The notes below the pieces were generated by a model. The model saw only the letters and a list, made by a program, of their open reading frames with translations, had not been told where the DNA came from and ran no database searches. Positions 1 to 9,039 of a DNA stretch of 64,000 bases are shown here, one piece after another. The position numbers were made by a program, and so were the translations under genes. Position 1 is the first letter of the stretch, and the number at the start of each line of letters is the position of its first letter. The DNA lies in NCBI GenBank assembly GCA_016708265.1, contig JADJGA010000011.1:496001-560000 (forward strand), in the 5' to 3' direction. The stretch is from Saprospiraceae bacterium. Its GTDB lineage: Bacteria > Bacteroidota > Bacteroidia > Chitinophagales > Saprospiraceae.

Positions 1-93
1 ATGGATGATCAGGAAGAAAGCAATAAACAAACCTGTAAGTGACATTATAATCTTTCTGAACAAAGTGCTTTTAAGGATTTTGATCACACTCAT
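1..93 (-). CDS. SdhC-like succinate dehydrogenase/fumarate reductase cytochrome b subunit, N-terminal fragment
   Basis: Reading leftwards from the ATG at 91-93, the sequence gives 31 residues with a basic N-terminus followed by MSLTGLFIAFFLIIH, then the window ends. The same pattern (RKFIMALTGLFLIVFLKIH) opens the SdhC at 9040, so this is most likely the start of a second, diverged b558-type cytochrome b subunit in the opposite orientation. Such subunits anchor the flavoprotein and iron-sulfur subunits in the membrane and carry haem. Only the first helix is visible, so the call rests on this resemblance. Confidence 0.6.
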   Translation of the reverse strand, partial: MSVIKILKSTLFRKIIMSLTGLFIAFFLIIH

Positions 94-508
94 TTTGAAT
101 AACTTTAAATTTGAAAAAATAATTATGCAAAGCTAACAGGCAAAGTGCTTTTATTAAAATTCAATTATTCAATTGTGTTTTATTTATAAGTTAAATAAAT
201 AATGCGAATCAATGGTTGAAAAAATGATTAATAAATGACATTTATGCAAATAACTGAAAATCTTCTATTTGCATAATAATTTCTTTGTGACCCTCTGTGA
301 TTCCTCTGTGATACTCTGTGTAATTAATAAATATATTTCACAGAGGCGCACTGAGAACCACAGAGTTACACGGAGAGTTTTTAACCCTTGATTCCCATAG
401 ATAATAAATGACGACATTTTTTAAGAATACATGATTGAATTGGAAGGCAATGATTATAAGTGTGTAAAAATTGAAAACTTAACAGAAGTCAGATAAGAGC
501 AAAATAAT
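94..508. other. intergenic region with CTCTGTG repeat
   Basis: No gene is visible between the left-edge cytochrome b start and the 3' end of the hydrolase at 509. It carries the dispersed CTCTGTG/CACAGAG repeat (166-393). The rest is AT-rich, with no other feature recognised. Confidence 0.6.
166..393. repeat. CTCTGTG dispersed repeat, copy A
   Basis: About 230 bp resembling 8237-8443. Both share the order: a variable AT-rich part with GTTGAAAAAA and ATGATTAATAA, then TTTCTTTGTGA, several CTCTGTG units, the spacer TAATTAATAAA, then CACAGAG units and the end TTTTAACCCTTGATT. The CTCTGTG and CACAGAG runs are complementary and can fold into a long imperfect hairpin. No coding potential. Confidence 0.75.
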
Positions 509-1249
509 TCATTGCATTTCCCTTATCCTTAATTCAATTCCGCTTTCATTTTTCAATAATTCTTTAAGTAATTCCGGATCAGTTGAACCAAAATGATAAG
601 GATAAAGAATTTTGGGATTGAACGATTTTGCAGCCTGTGTTACCATTTCAGGGGTCATCGTATAGGGAAGATTCATTGGCAGGAATGCGATGTCAATATC
701 TTTCAGGTCTTTCATTTCAGGGATATTTTCGGTGTCACCTGCAATATAAATTCTTTTGTTTCCCATAGTTAAAACGTAACCATTTCCTTCCCCTTTTGGG
801 TGAAATGGATTTCCATCTTTCCTTTTATTGATGACATTATAAGCCGGAACAGCTTCAATTTTTAAGCCGGACAATGATTTTTGGTCTCCATTTTTCATCT
901 CGACCGCATTGTATTTATTTTTCAGTTTTTCATTGGAGAGTGAATTCATAATTATTTTAGTGACATCTTTTGAGATCTTTTCTATTGCTGATTCATCAAG
1001 ATGGTCCTGATGATCGTGTGTGATTAAGATAATGTCAGCCTTAGGAAAATTAGAATAATCAGCAAGTTTGGAATATGGATCTATTTGTATTATCTTTTTA
1101 TTCCATTCAAGCATAAGTGATCCATGACCGATAAATGTGATTTTCAAAACTCCTTTCGATGTTTTAAATTCATCGGTTTCAAATACTTTCTGAGCATTGG
1201 AGCACACCGAAATCAATAATAAAATGATCATTGTTATATTAGCCTTCAT
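509..1249 (-). CDS. exported metallo-beta-lactamase-fold hydrolase
   Basis: A 246-residue protein with an N-terminal signal peptide ending near CSNAQ. The metal-binding signature THDHQDHLD (about residues 77-85) is the HxHxDH motif of the metallo-beta-lactamase fold. AGDTENIPEM (about 169-178) supplies the Asp ligand, and YPYHFGSTD (about 217-225) the terminal His. The compact form resembles the UlaG/UPF0173-type branch. Family knowledge suggests a Zn- or Mn-dependent hydrolase; the substrate cannot be inferred. It is divergent from the zinc-ribbon gene at 1351 and stands alone in its orientation. Confidence 0.8.
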   Translation of the reverse strand: MKANITMIILLLISVCSNAQKVFETDEFKTSKGVLKITFIGHGSLMLEWNKKIIQIDPYSKLADYSNFPKADIILITHDHQDHLDESAIEKISKDVTKIIMNSLSNEKLKNKYNAVEMKNGDQKSLSGLKIEAVPAYNVINKRKDGNPFHPKGEGNGYVLTMGNKRIYIAGDTENIPEMKDLKDIDIAFLPMNLPYTMTPEMVTQAAKSFNPKILYPYHFGSTDPELLKELLKNESGIELRIREMQ

Positions 1250-1319
1250 AATTGATTTTTTTTATTCTTGTTTTATTAACAAATTCCATGACAAAATTAC
1301 ATCAAATTAAATATTTCTA

Positions 1320-1327
1320 TAACTTTG
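1320..1327 (+). promoter_or_regulatory. candidate -7 promoter element TAACTTTG
   Basis: Matches the Bacteroidota consensus TAnnTTTG and lies 24 bases before the ATG at 1351. No clear -33 TTG at the expected distance. Confidence 0.4.
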
Positions 1328-1350
1328 TCAGAATAAAAAAACATTTTGAT

Positions 1351-1845
1351 ATGAGCCAGAAACAATGCAAGTTTTGCAAGAATGAAATACAGGATAATGT
1401 TAAAAAATGTCCTTATTGTCTTTCATACCAGAAATGGTATTTTGATAATGTAATACTCTACAGGTTATTGATCGTATTATTTATTGTTTCTCTCTTTGTT
1501 TTTAGCAAACAAAGGAATAATGATATTGAATTTAAAGATTTTGAAAAAAATTTCAAGGTTGAAATCGTAAATGTTCAGCTAATTAAAAATGAGTCAAACA
1601 CCTATAAAATTCTAAATTTGAAAATTGATAACCAGACTGCATACAAATGGAAGTATCCTGTTGTTGAAGTACGTTATTACAATCCTGATGGAGTATTGGT
1701 TTTTACAGAATTTCCTACAGCATTTCAGGCTAAAATCACTAAGAAAGAGAAGACCAATTGTTCTTTCGATTTACGCCCTCCGCAGGATTTTTTAAATTAT
1801 AAGTTTAAAATAAAACTGAAGGACTTATACCCTGACAATTTCTGA
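1351..1845 (+). CDS. zinc-ribbon, single-pass membrane protein of unknown function
   Basis: A 164-residue protein beginning MSQKQCKFCKNE. The open frame extends to 1252, but ATG 1351 puts the Cys motif at the N-terminus and follows a promoter-like TAACTTTG. Two CxxC pairs (CKFC, CPYC) form a zinc ribbon at about residues 6-23. One hydrophobic segment (LYRLLIVLFIVSLFVF) follows at about 36-52, then about 110 residues with beta-strand character. Zinc ribbon plus membrane anchor plus extracytoplasmic domain is common in uncharacterised bacterial proteins; no function is proposed. Confidence 0.7.
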   Translation: MSQKQCKFCKNEIQDNVKKCPYCLSYQKWYFDNVILYRLLIVLFIVSLFVFSKQRNNDIEFKDFEKNFKVEIVNVQLIKNESNTYKILNLKIDNQTAYKWKYPVVEVRYYNPDGVLVFTEFPTAFQAKITKKEKTNCSFDLRPPQDFLNYKFKIKLKDLYPDNF

Positions 1846-1847
1846 TT

Positions 1848-1882
1848 AAAAAAAAAGCAGATCCCTGAGGACCTGCCTTTTT
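1848..1882. terminator. bidirectional rho-independent terminator
   Basis: A stem GCAGATCC/GGACCTGC (1857-1876, one mismatch) with loop CTGA is flanked by an A-run on the left and a T-run on the right. It sits between the convergent genes ending at 1845 and 1907 and could serve both. Confidence 0.75.
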
Positions 1883-1906
1883 AAAAGTATTCATTTCTAT
1901 ATTTTA

Positions 1907-2722
1907 TCAGTTGCAATCGACATCCTGAAGCGATCTGTCCCAGCAGTGCCATTCATTATCATTATATTTTTTGGCATCTTTAACCCTTCCGTTTTTATAC
2001 ATACTGTTCCAGTTTATCTGAAGTAAGTTATTAAGATCTGCTGCAAAAACATCGTATGATCGGTCAAATTCTGTACCAGTTACCACACCTTCCCTGAATT
2101 CAATGTAACCACCGGTCTGTGGAGTATCCGGTATTGCAATGGTATATCTTATCGATGCTGAATTTGCAGATTTGCTGTAATCTATTTTGATAAATGGTTT
2201 TGGGTTTGCAGGATCAAAATTCAGTGTCCAGTGTGCATATGCATTGTTTTTTCCGGTAACACCCGTAAACCAATGGATATTTGAAAACCCTCCTATCTGG
2301 CTGACATACATATCCCATTTAACTTCGTCATTTAATAGTAATTCCCCATTCAATTTAACGATATAAATCTTATTCTGATCATCTTTTACCTCATATGACC
2401 ACATCCAGACTCCATTTCCCTGGTAAACTGCCTGATGTCTGAATGCTTCCTTTATGGCTGCTACAGGTATATAAAGATGAACTGCGACCACAGTATTCCA
2501 AACCAGTACATTTGTAGCTGAATGTAAAAAATTATCGACACTTCTTCCATTTAGTCCATCTTTTCTCTGTTGAGAAAAATCATCGAATTGCATTGTGAAT
2601 AATTCTGTTGACGGAAGTTTTGGTGCCTTTTTCGCATTGAAAACACCTTCCTGATCTTTAACACAAGACTGGAACATCAGGAATGAAAACGCTACTGCTA
2701 ATAAAAAACTTAATTTTCTCAT
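1907..2722 (-). CDS. lipoprotein of unknown function
   Basis: About 271 residues from ATG 2722, chosen over the longer frame because it opens directly into a lipoprotein signal peptide: MRKLSFLLAVAFSFLMFQSC, with lipobox FQSC. The mature part is polar and beta-rich, with no family recognised. It lies 150 bases downstream of the DUF4249 gene, in the same direction as the receptor locus, and may be the last gene of that locus. Ends near the shared terminator at 1848-1882. Confidence 0.7.
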   Translation of the reverse strand: MRKLSFLLAVAFSFLMFQSCVKDQEGVFNAKKAPKLPSTELFTMQFDDFSQQRKDGLNGRSVDNFLHSATNVLVWNTVVAVHLYIPVAAIKEAFRHQAVYQGNGVWMWSYEVKDDQNKIYIVKLNGELLLNDEVKWDMYVSQIGGFSNIHWFTGVTGKNNAYAHWTLNFDPANPKPFIKIDYSKSANSASIRYTIAIPDTPQTGGYIEFREGVVTGTEFDRSYDVFAADLNNLLQINWNSMYKNGRVKDAKKYNDNEWHCWDRSLQDVDCN

Positions 2723-2870
2723 GATTCTTATTTTTAATGTTTTAAAAGATTTTATTTCCTTATCGACATTAATACACATGAGTTTGAAAATACCCTAATG
2801 GTTGAATTTATTTTAATTTTGTAAGTTTGGGTCATAGTCAAAAATTTGGCTAAAAATCCAATTCTGGCTA

Positions 2871-3692
2871 TTATGGGCCAAGAGGGGGAGTATCTGACAG
2901 AACAGCACAAACACAGAAATAACCTAATCCACCATTGGTGATATTGCCGGAAACAGGAGCTGAAGCTTCATCAAAAGCTGCTCCCTGCCATTCGGTTTCC
3001 ATAAGGACTGAGCGGAAATAATTGGCTGTTTTTGAATTGAGACTATATTTTTTTTGTATTACCTTGCTGCCTTTTGGAAATATAACTGATTGTTTTGCTG
3101 GTTTAAATATTTCATTGACATCAATTGTATTGAAAGTATAGTAAATAACTTTAGCCCGGGTTTTTTCAGATGAAATAATATCTGACCAGTCCACTGTTAT
3201 CTCATACATAGCCTGTTCTTGTGGTGAATAAAGTGGTGGTGTCTGATCAAATGTCAGACTGTCAGTTCCGTTTACGGGTTTGAAAGTTACCGGAGTAAAA
3301 GGGATAAGCTGAACCATATTGTTTTCAGCTTCATAAATCGCATTGTTCCATAAAATTTCAAGATTGTATGCATTATTCAACGCAGACGAAAATGGTTTTT
3401 CGCTTTTATAATGTCCGGGATGTTCCTGATCTTCAGAGAATTGAAATATTTCATTTCCTTCCTTAATTATAATTTTGGCACCCCTTGCCGGTTCGGGGTA
3501 ATCGTTCATCCCGTCGAAACTAAGCGACAGCAATATTTCCTGGTTTTTAAATTCATCGGTGATAATTGCGTCAACTACCAGAACTTTATTTTGACCGGTT
3601 TTAAGGTTCCAGTCTGTTATTTCCTCACATGAAAATAGCAAAATAAGGACTGATAAAAAATAGTATGGCTTTAACTTCATTTTCATAATCAT
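2871..3692 (-). CDS. DUF4249-type lipoprotein
   Basis: 273 residues with an N-terminal lipoprotein signal (lipobox LFSC near residue 22), followed by EEITDWNL and a beta-rich domain. Sequence character and the position directly after a TonB-dependent receptor match the DUF4249 family, outer-membrane lipoproteins of Bacteroidota that commonly pair with such receptors. Its start overlaps the receptor's stop by one base, indicating translational coupling. Likely a surface-exposed partner of the receptor; ligand unknown. Confidence 0.75.
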   Translation of the reverse strand: MIMKMKLKPYYFLSVLILLFSCEEITDWNLKTGQNKVLVVDAIITDEFKNQEILLSLSFDGMNDYPEPARGAKIIIKEGNEIFQFSEDQEHPGHYKSEKPFSSALNNAYNLEILWNNAIYEAENNMVQLIPFTPVTFKPVNGTDSLTFDQTPPLYSPQEQAMYEITVDWSDIISSEKTRAKVIYYTFNTIDVNEIFKPAKQSVIFPKGSKVIQKKYSLNSKTANYFRSVLMETEWQGAAFDEASAPVSGNITNGGLGYFCVCAVLSDTPPLGP

Positions 3693-6310
3693 CAGCGAAA
3701 TTTAAATTCATAAGTAAGAGAGGGAAAAAATCTAACGAGCATATATTGGCTGGCAATAAGATCCTGATGAGCAAGAAGATCGGCCTTAACCACAGGTGCA
3801 TTGTTCTGATCAATAGTCTTATTGAAATTCACATCAACTATATTTTTATTTGCCAGTACATTGTAAACTGAAAAAGTGAGATTATGTTCAAGCCGGTTAT
3901 CCGGATTTTTGTTTAAAATGAACTTAAAAGCTATGTCCATACGCTTGTAAACCGGTAACCGATCATTGTTTTTTTCGCTGTAAACAGGTACTGTTATATC
4001 ATTGAATGTAAAAAATCCGGTTGGTGATGAAAATGCAGAACCTGTATAGACGGTATAGTAAACTGAAAATTGTGACCGTCTGCTGAAACTATAATTTAAC
4101 ATCGCTGATAAATTGTGAGGACGATCATGAAAAGCAGGATATTCATTTCCATAATTTACTTCAGGAGTCTGTCGCAATGCCCTCGAAAATGTATAAGTTA
4201 TCCAGCCATTTAGTTTTCCATACTCTTTTTTGGCAGTCAATTCAATACCAAAGGATTTCATTTTCCCAAACCTGAGTTCACCCTCTATCAATGAATTCAG
4301 AAGGGTATGCGGATGAGGTTCATAATCAATCTGATTGTACATCAGTTTGTAGAAAGCTTCAGCACTGATTTCCAGTTTACTTTTCTGAAAACTTTTAATA
4401 TATCCTATCGACATTTGATGAGCTGTCTGAGGCCTGATGTTAGGGCTTGAAGGTAACCATACCTCGAATGATGAAAATGGAGATGTGGAGTTGGAAATCA
4501 GGTTTATAAACTGGTGATAAAGACCGTAACTTGATTTTAATACAGAGGTACTGTCAATATCAAATGATAAACTGAGTCTTGGATCAACTCTTAAATAACG
4601 ATGATAGACACCGGTTCCTGTATTTATTTCTTCGCTAAAATTATGGACTTCATCAAATTTGTAATAAGTTGCCGGCCCTAAATTACTCCAGACAGATAGC
4701 CTTGCTCCTGAATTAAGGAGCCATTTATCATCAAATCTGTAGTTTCCGTTCAGATAAAGTACTGAATGTCTTGAATAATCCTGTTTGATAACAGGAAAAA
4801 GGCTGGACAGGGAACCCTGAAGTATTTTCCCGGGATTGAAAAAGTACCCATGCAATTCCATTCCAAATCTGGTTGTTAATGAAGCAGAATTGTACCAGGT
4901 AAAATCAGATTTCAGGCTGAGGTTGCCAATACCTGAATGCCAGATATCCTTAGCATAGGATAATTGGTACTGATAGTTTCCGGTATACAAAATAGTATTT
5001 GAAAAAAGTTTTGGATTAAATATATGGTTCCATCTCAATGTCATTGCAAAATTGTTCCATTGGATTCCTGCAGAACCCAATGCATTATCAAAATTTGCGA
5101 GAAGATCACGGCCATTAATTGCAGTGAAGAAAAAACGATTCCTGTCATTGAACTTGTAATTCCATTTGAAACTGAAATCACCAAAACTCAGGTTAAGGTT
5201 TGGAGTATAATTCTTATAAAGCCACCTGAAGTTTGATAGTCGCAAAGATGTGAAAAATGAACTCTTATCCCTGACAATAGGGCCCTCCAGTGATATCCTG
5301 TTCATAATGAAACTTGTGGCACCGTTCAGTTCATATTTTTTGAGGTTTCCGTCCCTGGTTCTGATGTCAAGCACTGAAGAAAGACGGTCTCCAAGATTTA
5401 CAGGAATATCGCTGTTGTACAATTTAACAGATTTTGTAAAATCAGGTATGATCAGGGAATAGAATCCGAATAAATGAGCAGGGTTGTAAATAGGAGCATC
5501 ATCGATGATTATCAGGTTCTGGTCCTTTTCTCCTCCCCTTACATAATAGAAGGCCGATCCGTCACTATGGGTTTTTACTCCCGGCCTGGCCTGAAGTCCT
5601 TTGATCAGATCTGACGAACCTCCGAATTCGGGCATATTGTTGATCTCACTTTGCCTGAGCTCAATATTTCCCGGCTGAATATTTCTTAAATTCACGGAGA
5701 CTGGCATTTCAATTATTATTTCAGGAAGTTTTTGAGGAATACTCTTCAGGGCAATATCCATCTTTTCATCCCTGTCCACTTCAATATCTTCCAATTCTGA
5801 TAAAAATCCCAGGTATGAAAACTGCAATCTGTATTTGCCTTCCGGTAAATTGAGAGAATAATATCCAAAGTCATTTGTAAAAGTGCCCCTGGATCTGTCG
5901 TTCAAAGCTATGCAGGCACCTATCAGGCTTTCACCGGTCGTCATGTCATTGATGAATCCACTCAAAGTGTAATATTTTGTTTCAATGAGTTCAGTATTTT
6001 GTACTTCTTTCCTTTGATTCAGAACTATCTGACCTTCAATAATACTATATTCAACCGGAATTTTTTTGGATAATAATTCCATCGTTTCATTAAGGCTTGC
6101 GTTTTTAATTTGAAATGATATTTTTTGATTCAGATCTATTATATTGGGGTTATAAGAAAAATACAGCCCGCTTTGAATTGTTACCTCTTTTAATAAATCT
6201 GCAACGCTTATTGCTGATTTATTAATTGTTATACTGTTCTTCCCGGGTTGAGAAAAAACAAATGATGAGAGTAAAATAAAAATACTTATAAGAACCGTTT
6301 TTCTGAACAT
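3692..6310 (-). CDS. STN-type TonB-dependent receptor, outer membrane
   Basis: 872 residues: signal peptide (about 1-20), secretin/TonB short N-terminal domain (about 25-95), a carboxypeptidase-regulatory-like beta-sandwich (from YYTLSGFINDMTTGES, about 112-200), plug domain (GGSSDLIKGLQARPGVKTH; FYYVRGGEKDQNLIIIDDAP, about 230-280) and a long barrel ending in the aromatic-rich YEFKFR. The STN domain signals to a FecR-type anti-sigma factor, encoded just upstream at 6400-7353. Together they form a FecA/FecR/FecI-like trans-envelope relay. The substrate is unknown. Confidence 0.9.
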   Translation of the reverse strand: MFRKTVLISIFILLSSFVFSQPGKNSITINKSAISVADLLKEVTIQSGLYFSYNPNIIDLNQKISFQIKNASLNETMELLSKKIPVEYSIIEGQIVLNQRKEVQNTELIETKYYTLSGFINDMTTGESLIGACIALNDRSRGTFTNDFGYYSLNLPEGKYRLQFSYLGFLSELEDIEVDRDEKMDIALKSIPQKLPEIIIEMPVSVNLRNIQPGNIELRQSEINNMPEFGGSSDLIKGLQARPGVKTHSDGSAFYYVRGGEKDQNLIIIDDAPIYNPAHLFGFYSLIIPDFTKSVKLYNSDIPVNLGDRLSSVLDIRTRDGNLKKYELNGATSFIMNRISLEGPIVRDKSSFFTSLRLSNFRWLYKNYTPNLNLSFGDFSFKWNYKFNDRNRFFFTAINGRDLLANFDNALGSAGIQWNNFAMTLRWNHIFNPKLFSNTILYTGNYQYQLSYAKDIWHSGIGNLSLKSDFTWYNSASLTTRFGMELHGYFFNPGKILQGSLSSLFPVIKQDYSRHSVLYLNGNYRFDDKWLLNSGARLSVWSNLGPATYYKFDEVHNFSEEINTGTGVYHRYLRVDPRLSLSFDIDSTSVLKSSYGLYHQFINLISNSTSPFSSFEVWLPSSPNIRPQTAHQMSIGYIKSFQKSKLEISAEAFYKLMYNQIDYEPHPHTLLNSLIEGELRFGKMKSFGIELTAKKEYGKLNGWITYTFSRALRQTPEVNYGNEYPAFHDRPHNLSAMLNYSFSRRSQFSVYYTVYTGSAFSSPTGFFTFNDITVPVYSEKNNDRLPVYKRMDIAFKFILNKNPDNRLEHNLTFSVYNVLANKNIVDVNFNKTIDQNNAPVVKADLLAHQDLIASQYMLVRFFPSLTYEFKFR

Positions 6311-6399
6311 TCCTGAGTATTAAGATTGAAAGTATTCAAATCAAATACAGCCCTTCCCTGTTAAAATGATTTCATCGCCTCTGGAAATACTTTTAATTT

Positions 6400-7353
6400 T
6401 TAAAGTTTTTCTATTATTTTTATGATTGATTCAAGTGATTTGTTTTCAAAAGTAGCAGTTATTTGACAGGATTGCAATTGTGGGTTATCTATCCGGATAT
6501 TTGATTTAAACTTCCTGTTCAGATCATGGACAACCCTTTCAAGATCAGTTTTTTCAAAAATGAGAATACCGGTATTCCATGCCAGATAATTCAGATCCTT
6601 GTTTTCCGATTTTAAAAGTATTCCGCTATCTTTATCATAAGTACCGCTTTCGTTAGGGCCCAGAATTATTTTTTCACTATCACTTTTTACAGAAACAGAA
6701 CCTGATCGCACTATAACGGTGATCTGACCCTGGTCTTTTCTTGCGTCAATATAGAATTCTGTTCCCAGCACTTCAACTGTAATATTGTCAATTGATACAA
6801 TAAAACTTCGGTTTGTATCACGTGTGACATCAAAAAAAGCTTCACCTTCCAATTCTACTTTACGGTCTTTTGTATCTTTCATTTCAGGGTATCTTAAAGC
6901 AGAATTCTGATTAAGAGTCACAATGGACCCATCAGGCAATTGATTGGTTTTGATACTGTTTTGCGACAATAAACTTGTAGTTTGGGGTTTGATAAAATAA
7001 TTATATATTCCGATTGAAGATATCAGAATTATAATTATGGCTGCAGCATATCTTGTAAAATTACCAATACTGTATTTTGGTTTTACCTGGAGTTGCCTGA
7101 TTTTCCCGGCATTCTCAGGTGTTATATTCTTTTTTAATCTAAGCCATTCAGCATCGATATCAAATGATTTATGATTAATGCCAACACCTGACAATAACCA
7201 GGCTTGTCTGAAAGCAAGGAATTGCCTTTTGTTTTCTTCTGAAGCTAACACCCAGTCCTCCAGCAACTGCACCTCATGGTTGCCGGCATTGCCACTGAGA
7301 TACCTTGGTATCAGTTCAAAATAGTCTATATGATTCCCGTCATTATTAACCAT
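6400..7353 (-). CDS. FecR-family anti-sigma factor
   Basis: 317 residues. The cytoplasmic N-terminal part (YFELIPRYLSGNA...LLEDWVLASEENKRQFLAFRQAW) is the anti-sigma region of Bacteroidota FecR proteins. One membrane helix at about residues 97-117 (AAAIIIILISSIGIYNYF) is followed by the periplasmic FecR domain (LPDGSIVTLNQNSALRYPE; VEVLGTEFYIDAR) and a C-terminal STN-interacting domain. It lies between the sigma gene and the receptor, as expected for a cell-surface signalling locus. Confidence 0.9.
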   Translation of the reverse strand: MVNNDGNHIDYFELIPRYLSGNAGNHEVQLLEDWVLASEENKRQFLAFRQAWLLSGVGINHKSFDIDAEWLRLKKNITPENAGKIRQLQVKPKYSIGNFTRYAAAIIIILISSIGIYNYFIKPQTTSLLSQNSIKTNQLPDGSIVTLNQNSALRYPEMKDTKDRKVELEGEAFFDVTRDTNRSFIVSIDNITVEVLGTEFYIDARKDQGQITVIVRSGSVSVKSDSEKIILGPNESGTYDKDSGILLKSENKDLNYLAWNTGILIFEKTDLERVVHDLNRKFKSNIRIDNPQLQSCQITATFENKSLESIIKIIEKL

Positions 7354-7392
7354 GTATTTAATTTACCATTACTAATACACTTAAAATTAAAA

Positions 7393-7955
7393 TTACCCTA
7401 AAAATTTTGTCAATAAAATCAAAAGTATACTTATTAAATATTCTCTTAAATGTTCTTTCAGACTTTTCAAAGCTTTTGACATATGTGCTTCAACAGTCTT
7501 TTCCGATATATCAAGTTCAATTGCAATTTCTTTATACTTTTTATTTTCAAAACGGCTCATTTCAAAACTTTACGGCACTTATCCGGTAAAGTACCGAGAA
7601 TTTTATTAATTTTTTGCTCAAGTTCAATATATTCAAAGTTATCTGTTTTTATTCCCGATTCTATTTCAGCCAGTTCAACATCAAGTATCCTGCTGTTGTA
7701 TTTTTTATGATCACGGATATGATTAATACATGAATTTCTAACTGAAGTGAAGAGATAAGATTGTACAGATTTTTGAGTATCAATACTGGTTCTGTGTTCC
7801 CACAGTTTTACGAAAACGTTTTGAGTGATGTCTTTAGCGATATCTTCATCAGGTAAATATTGAAAAGCAAAATTGAACAAATGCTGAAAATGTGTTTTGA
7901 ACAACTGCTCAAACACCAATTCGTCAAGTATTATATTTTCTGTATTTTTTAACAT
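7393..7955 (-). CDS. ECF RNA polymerase sigma factor, frameshifted
   Basis: Frame 1 (from ATG 7955) gives regions 1-2: FEQLFKTHFQHLFNFAFQYL, DITQNVFVKLWEHR, SYLFTSVRNSCINHIR, ending LPDKCRKVLK. The conserved region 4 continues in another frame (FEMSRFENKKYKEIA, ELDISEKTVEAHMSKALKSL) to a stop at 7393. One base appears to be missing in the T-run at 7564-7567 (coding strand), just where family members read KV-FEMSRF. Once corrected, it is a full-length FecI-like sigma factor of about 187 residues that would activate the receptor operon. Either a real loss-of-function indel or a sequence error. Confidence 0.8.
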
Positions 7956-7983
7956 TTATAAGAACAAAAATAGAATTATTTTT

Positions 7984-8009
7984 CAAAAGTATCATCTCTT
8001 ACAAAGTTA
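7984..8009 (-). promoter_or_regulatory. two candidate -7 promoter elements for the sigma gene
   Basis: On the minus strand, TAACTTTG (8002-8009) and TACTTTTG (7984-7991) both match TAnnTTTG and lie 29-54 bases before the sigma start. Which is used is not determinable; neither has a clear -33 TTG. Confidence 0.35.
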
Positions 8010-8236
8010 AATTTTGATTATTACCTGTCTTTCATTTTTTAATGAGATAAATAGTAATTGTTTAGGTCAGAGCCAAATTTGTTATTTATGTTTCACTTTT
8101 CCCAGGTAAATGATTTTGAGGCTGAAAAAAAGTCAATTAGTTCAATTTCACGCAAAGGCGCAAAGACGCAAAATAATTTATTATATATTTCTTCAATAAA
8201 ACATATGAATTTTAAACAGCTTCGACTTACACTTTA

Positions 8237-8443
8237 CAATTGTTCAATAAATGTGAATCAAGTGTTGAAAAAAATGATTAATAATTTACCGTTGTACAAG
8301 TAACAGAAATTCATCTAATTGCTAAGATATTTCTTTGTGAACCTCTGTGTTTCCTCTGTGATACTCTGTGTAATTAATAAAAATATTTCACAGAGGTGCG
8401 CTGAGAACCGCGGAGTTACACAGAGAGCTTTTAACCCTTGATT
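8237..8443. repeat. CTCTGTG dispersed repeat, copy B
   Basis: Second copy of the element at 166-393, with the same block order and the same end TTTTAACCCTTGATT. Just upstream (about 8150-8180) is ACGCAAAGGCGCAAAGACGC, another short repetitive motif. Confidence 0.75.
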
Positions 8444-8590
8444 TGCATAATAAGTATATATATATAAGCTAAATAATTGCGATAAATAATAAAATGAATA
8501 CCGGTTGATTGCCCGGGTTATAGCTGTTTGAGCAATTGTATTCGTTTTTATTTGTTTTAAATTTGAAGTTGTTTAAAAACTCAAGAATAG

Positions 8591-8778
8591 GACTGTGCGA
8601 AATTATGTTTGAGCTGGAGAAAGTAGGAAATTTTACCGAAACCTTGTAGGTAAAATTTCCGTAATTGAAAACGTAATAACTTGTTGTTTTATAATAGATA
8701 AAAGATTTGCGAGTTTAATTTCGCACGAGTTTTTTGCTTCTTTTTGACGGATCAAAAAGAAGAGAAATTTTAATTCAA
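8591..8778. repeat. multi-hairpin dispersed repeat, copy 1
   Basis: Nested inverted repeats: outer arms GTGCGAAATTA (8595-8605) and TAATTTCGCAC (8716-8726), inner perfect arms GGAAATTTTACC (8626-8637) and GGTAAAATTTCC (8649-8660), then a third hairpin (8737-8762) with arm CTTCTTTTTGA and loop CGGA. Related copies are at 12948-13163 and 50718-50962. Confidence 0.8.
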
Positions 8779-8927
8779 GAATTGTTATTATTAGTAATAA
8801 AATGGGTTCTAAAAAATTTCATTCATTTTATGTTGTAATTTATTAAATTTCAAAGGTGTATGAACTTTATAAATTAGTATTTTCAAACAACTTCCTTATT
8901 TTAATACCAAAATGTTGTGATATTTTT

Positions 8928-8935
8928 TACTTTTG
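8928..8935 (+). promoter_or_regulatory. candidate -7 element TACTTTTG for sdhCAB
   Basis: TAnnTTTG match about 105 bases before the sdhC start. Spacing is long, so a leader would be transcribed. Confidence 0.35.
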
Positions 8936-9039
8936 CCCTATATTAGCAGATTCGCTTTTGAAAATAAGATTAATTTGTTAAGAACAATTTTGGAATTTAA
9001 GCAATAAACATATTCATTTTTCAAAAAAACAAAAATACC

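Larger units (their letters stand above)
7956..9039. other. about 1.1-kb intergenic region with repeats and promoters
   Basis: Between the divergent sigma and sdhC genes. It holds two candidate minus-strand -7 elements (7984-7991, 8002-8009), the CTCTGTG repeat copy B (8237-8443), multi-hairpin repeat copy 1 (8591-8778) and an sdhC promoter candidate (8928-8935). An 81-codon open frame at 8058-8303 overlaps the repeat and shows no protein-like features. Confidence 0.6.

Noticed and set aside
1252..1350. Longer start for the zinc-ribbon gene
   Set aside because: The extra 33 codons overlap the promoter-like element and precede the conserved Cys motif without family support.
8058..8303. 81-codon plus-strand open frame
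   Set aside because: It overlaps the CTCTGTG repeat and a common ACGCAAAGGCGC repeat, with no protein-like features.
8591..8778. Insertion sequence
   Set aside because: No transposase frame and no target duplication; the element is too short and built of hairpins.
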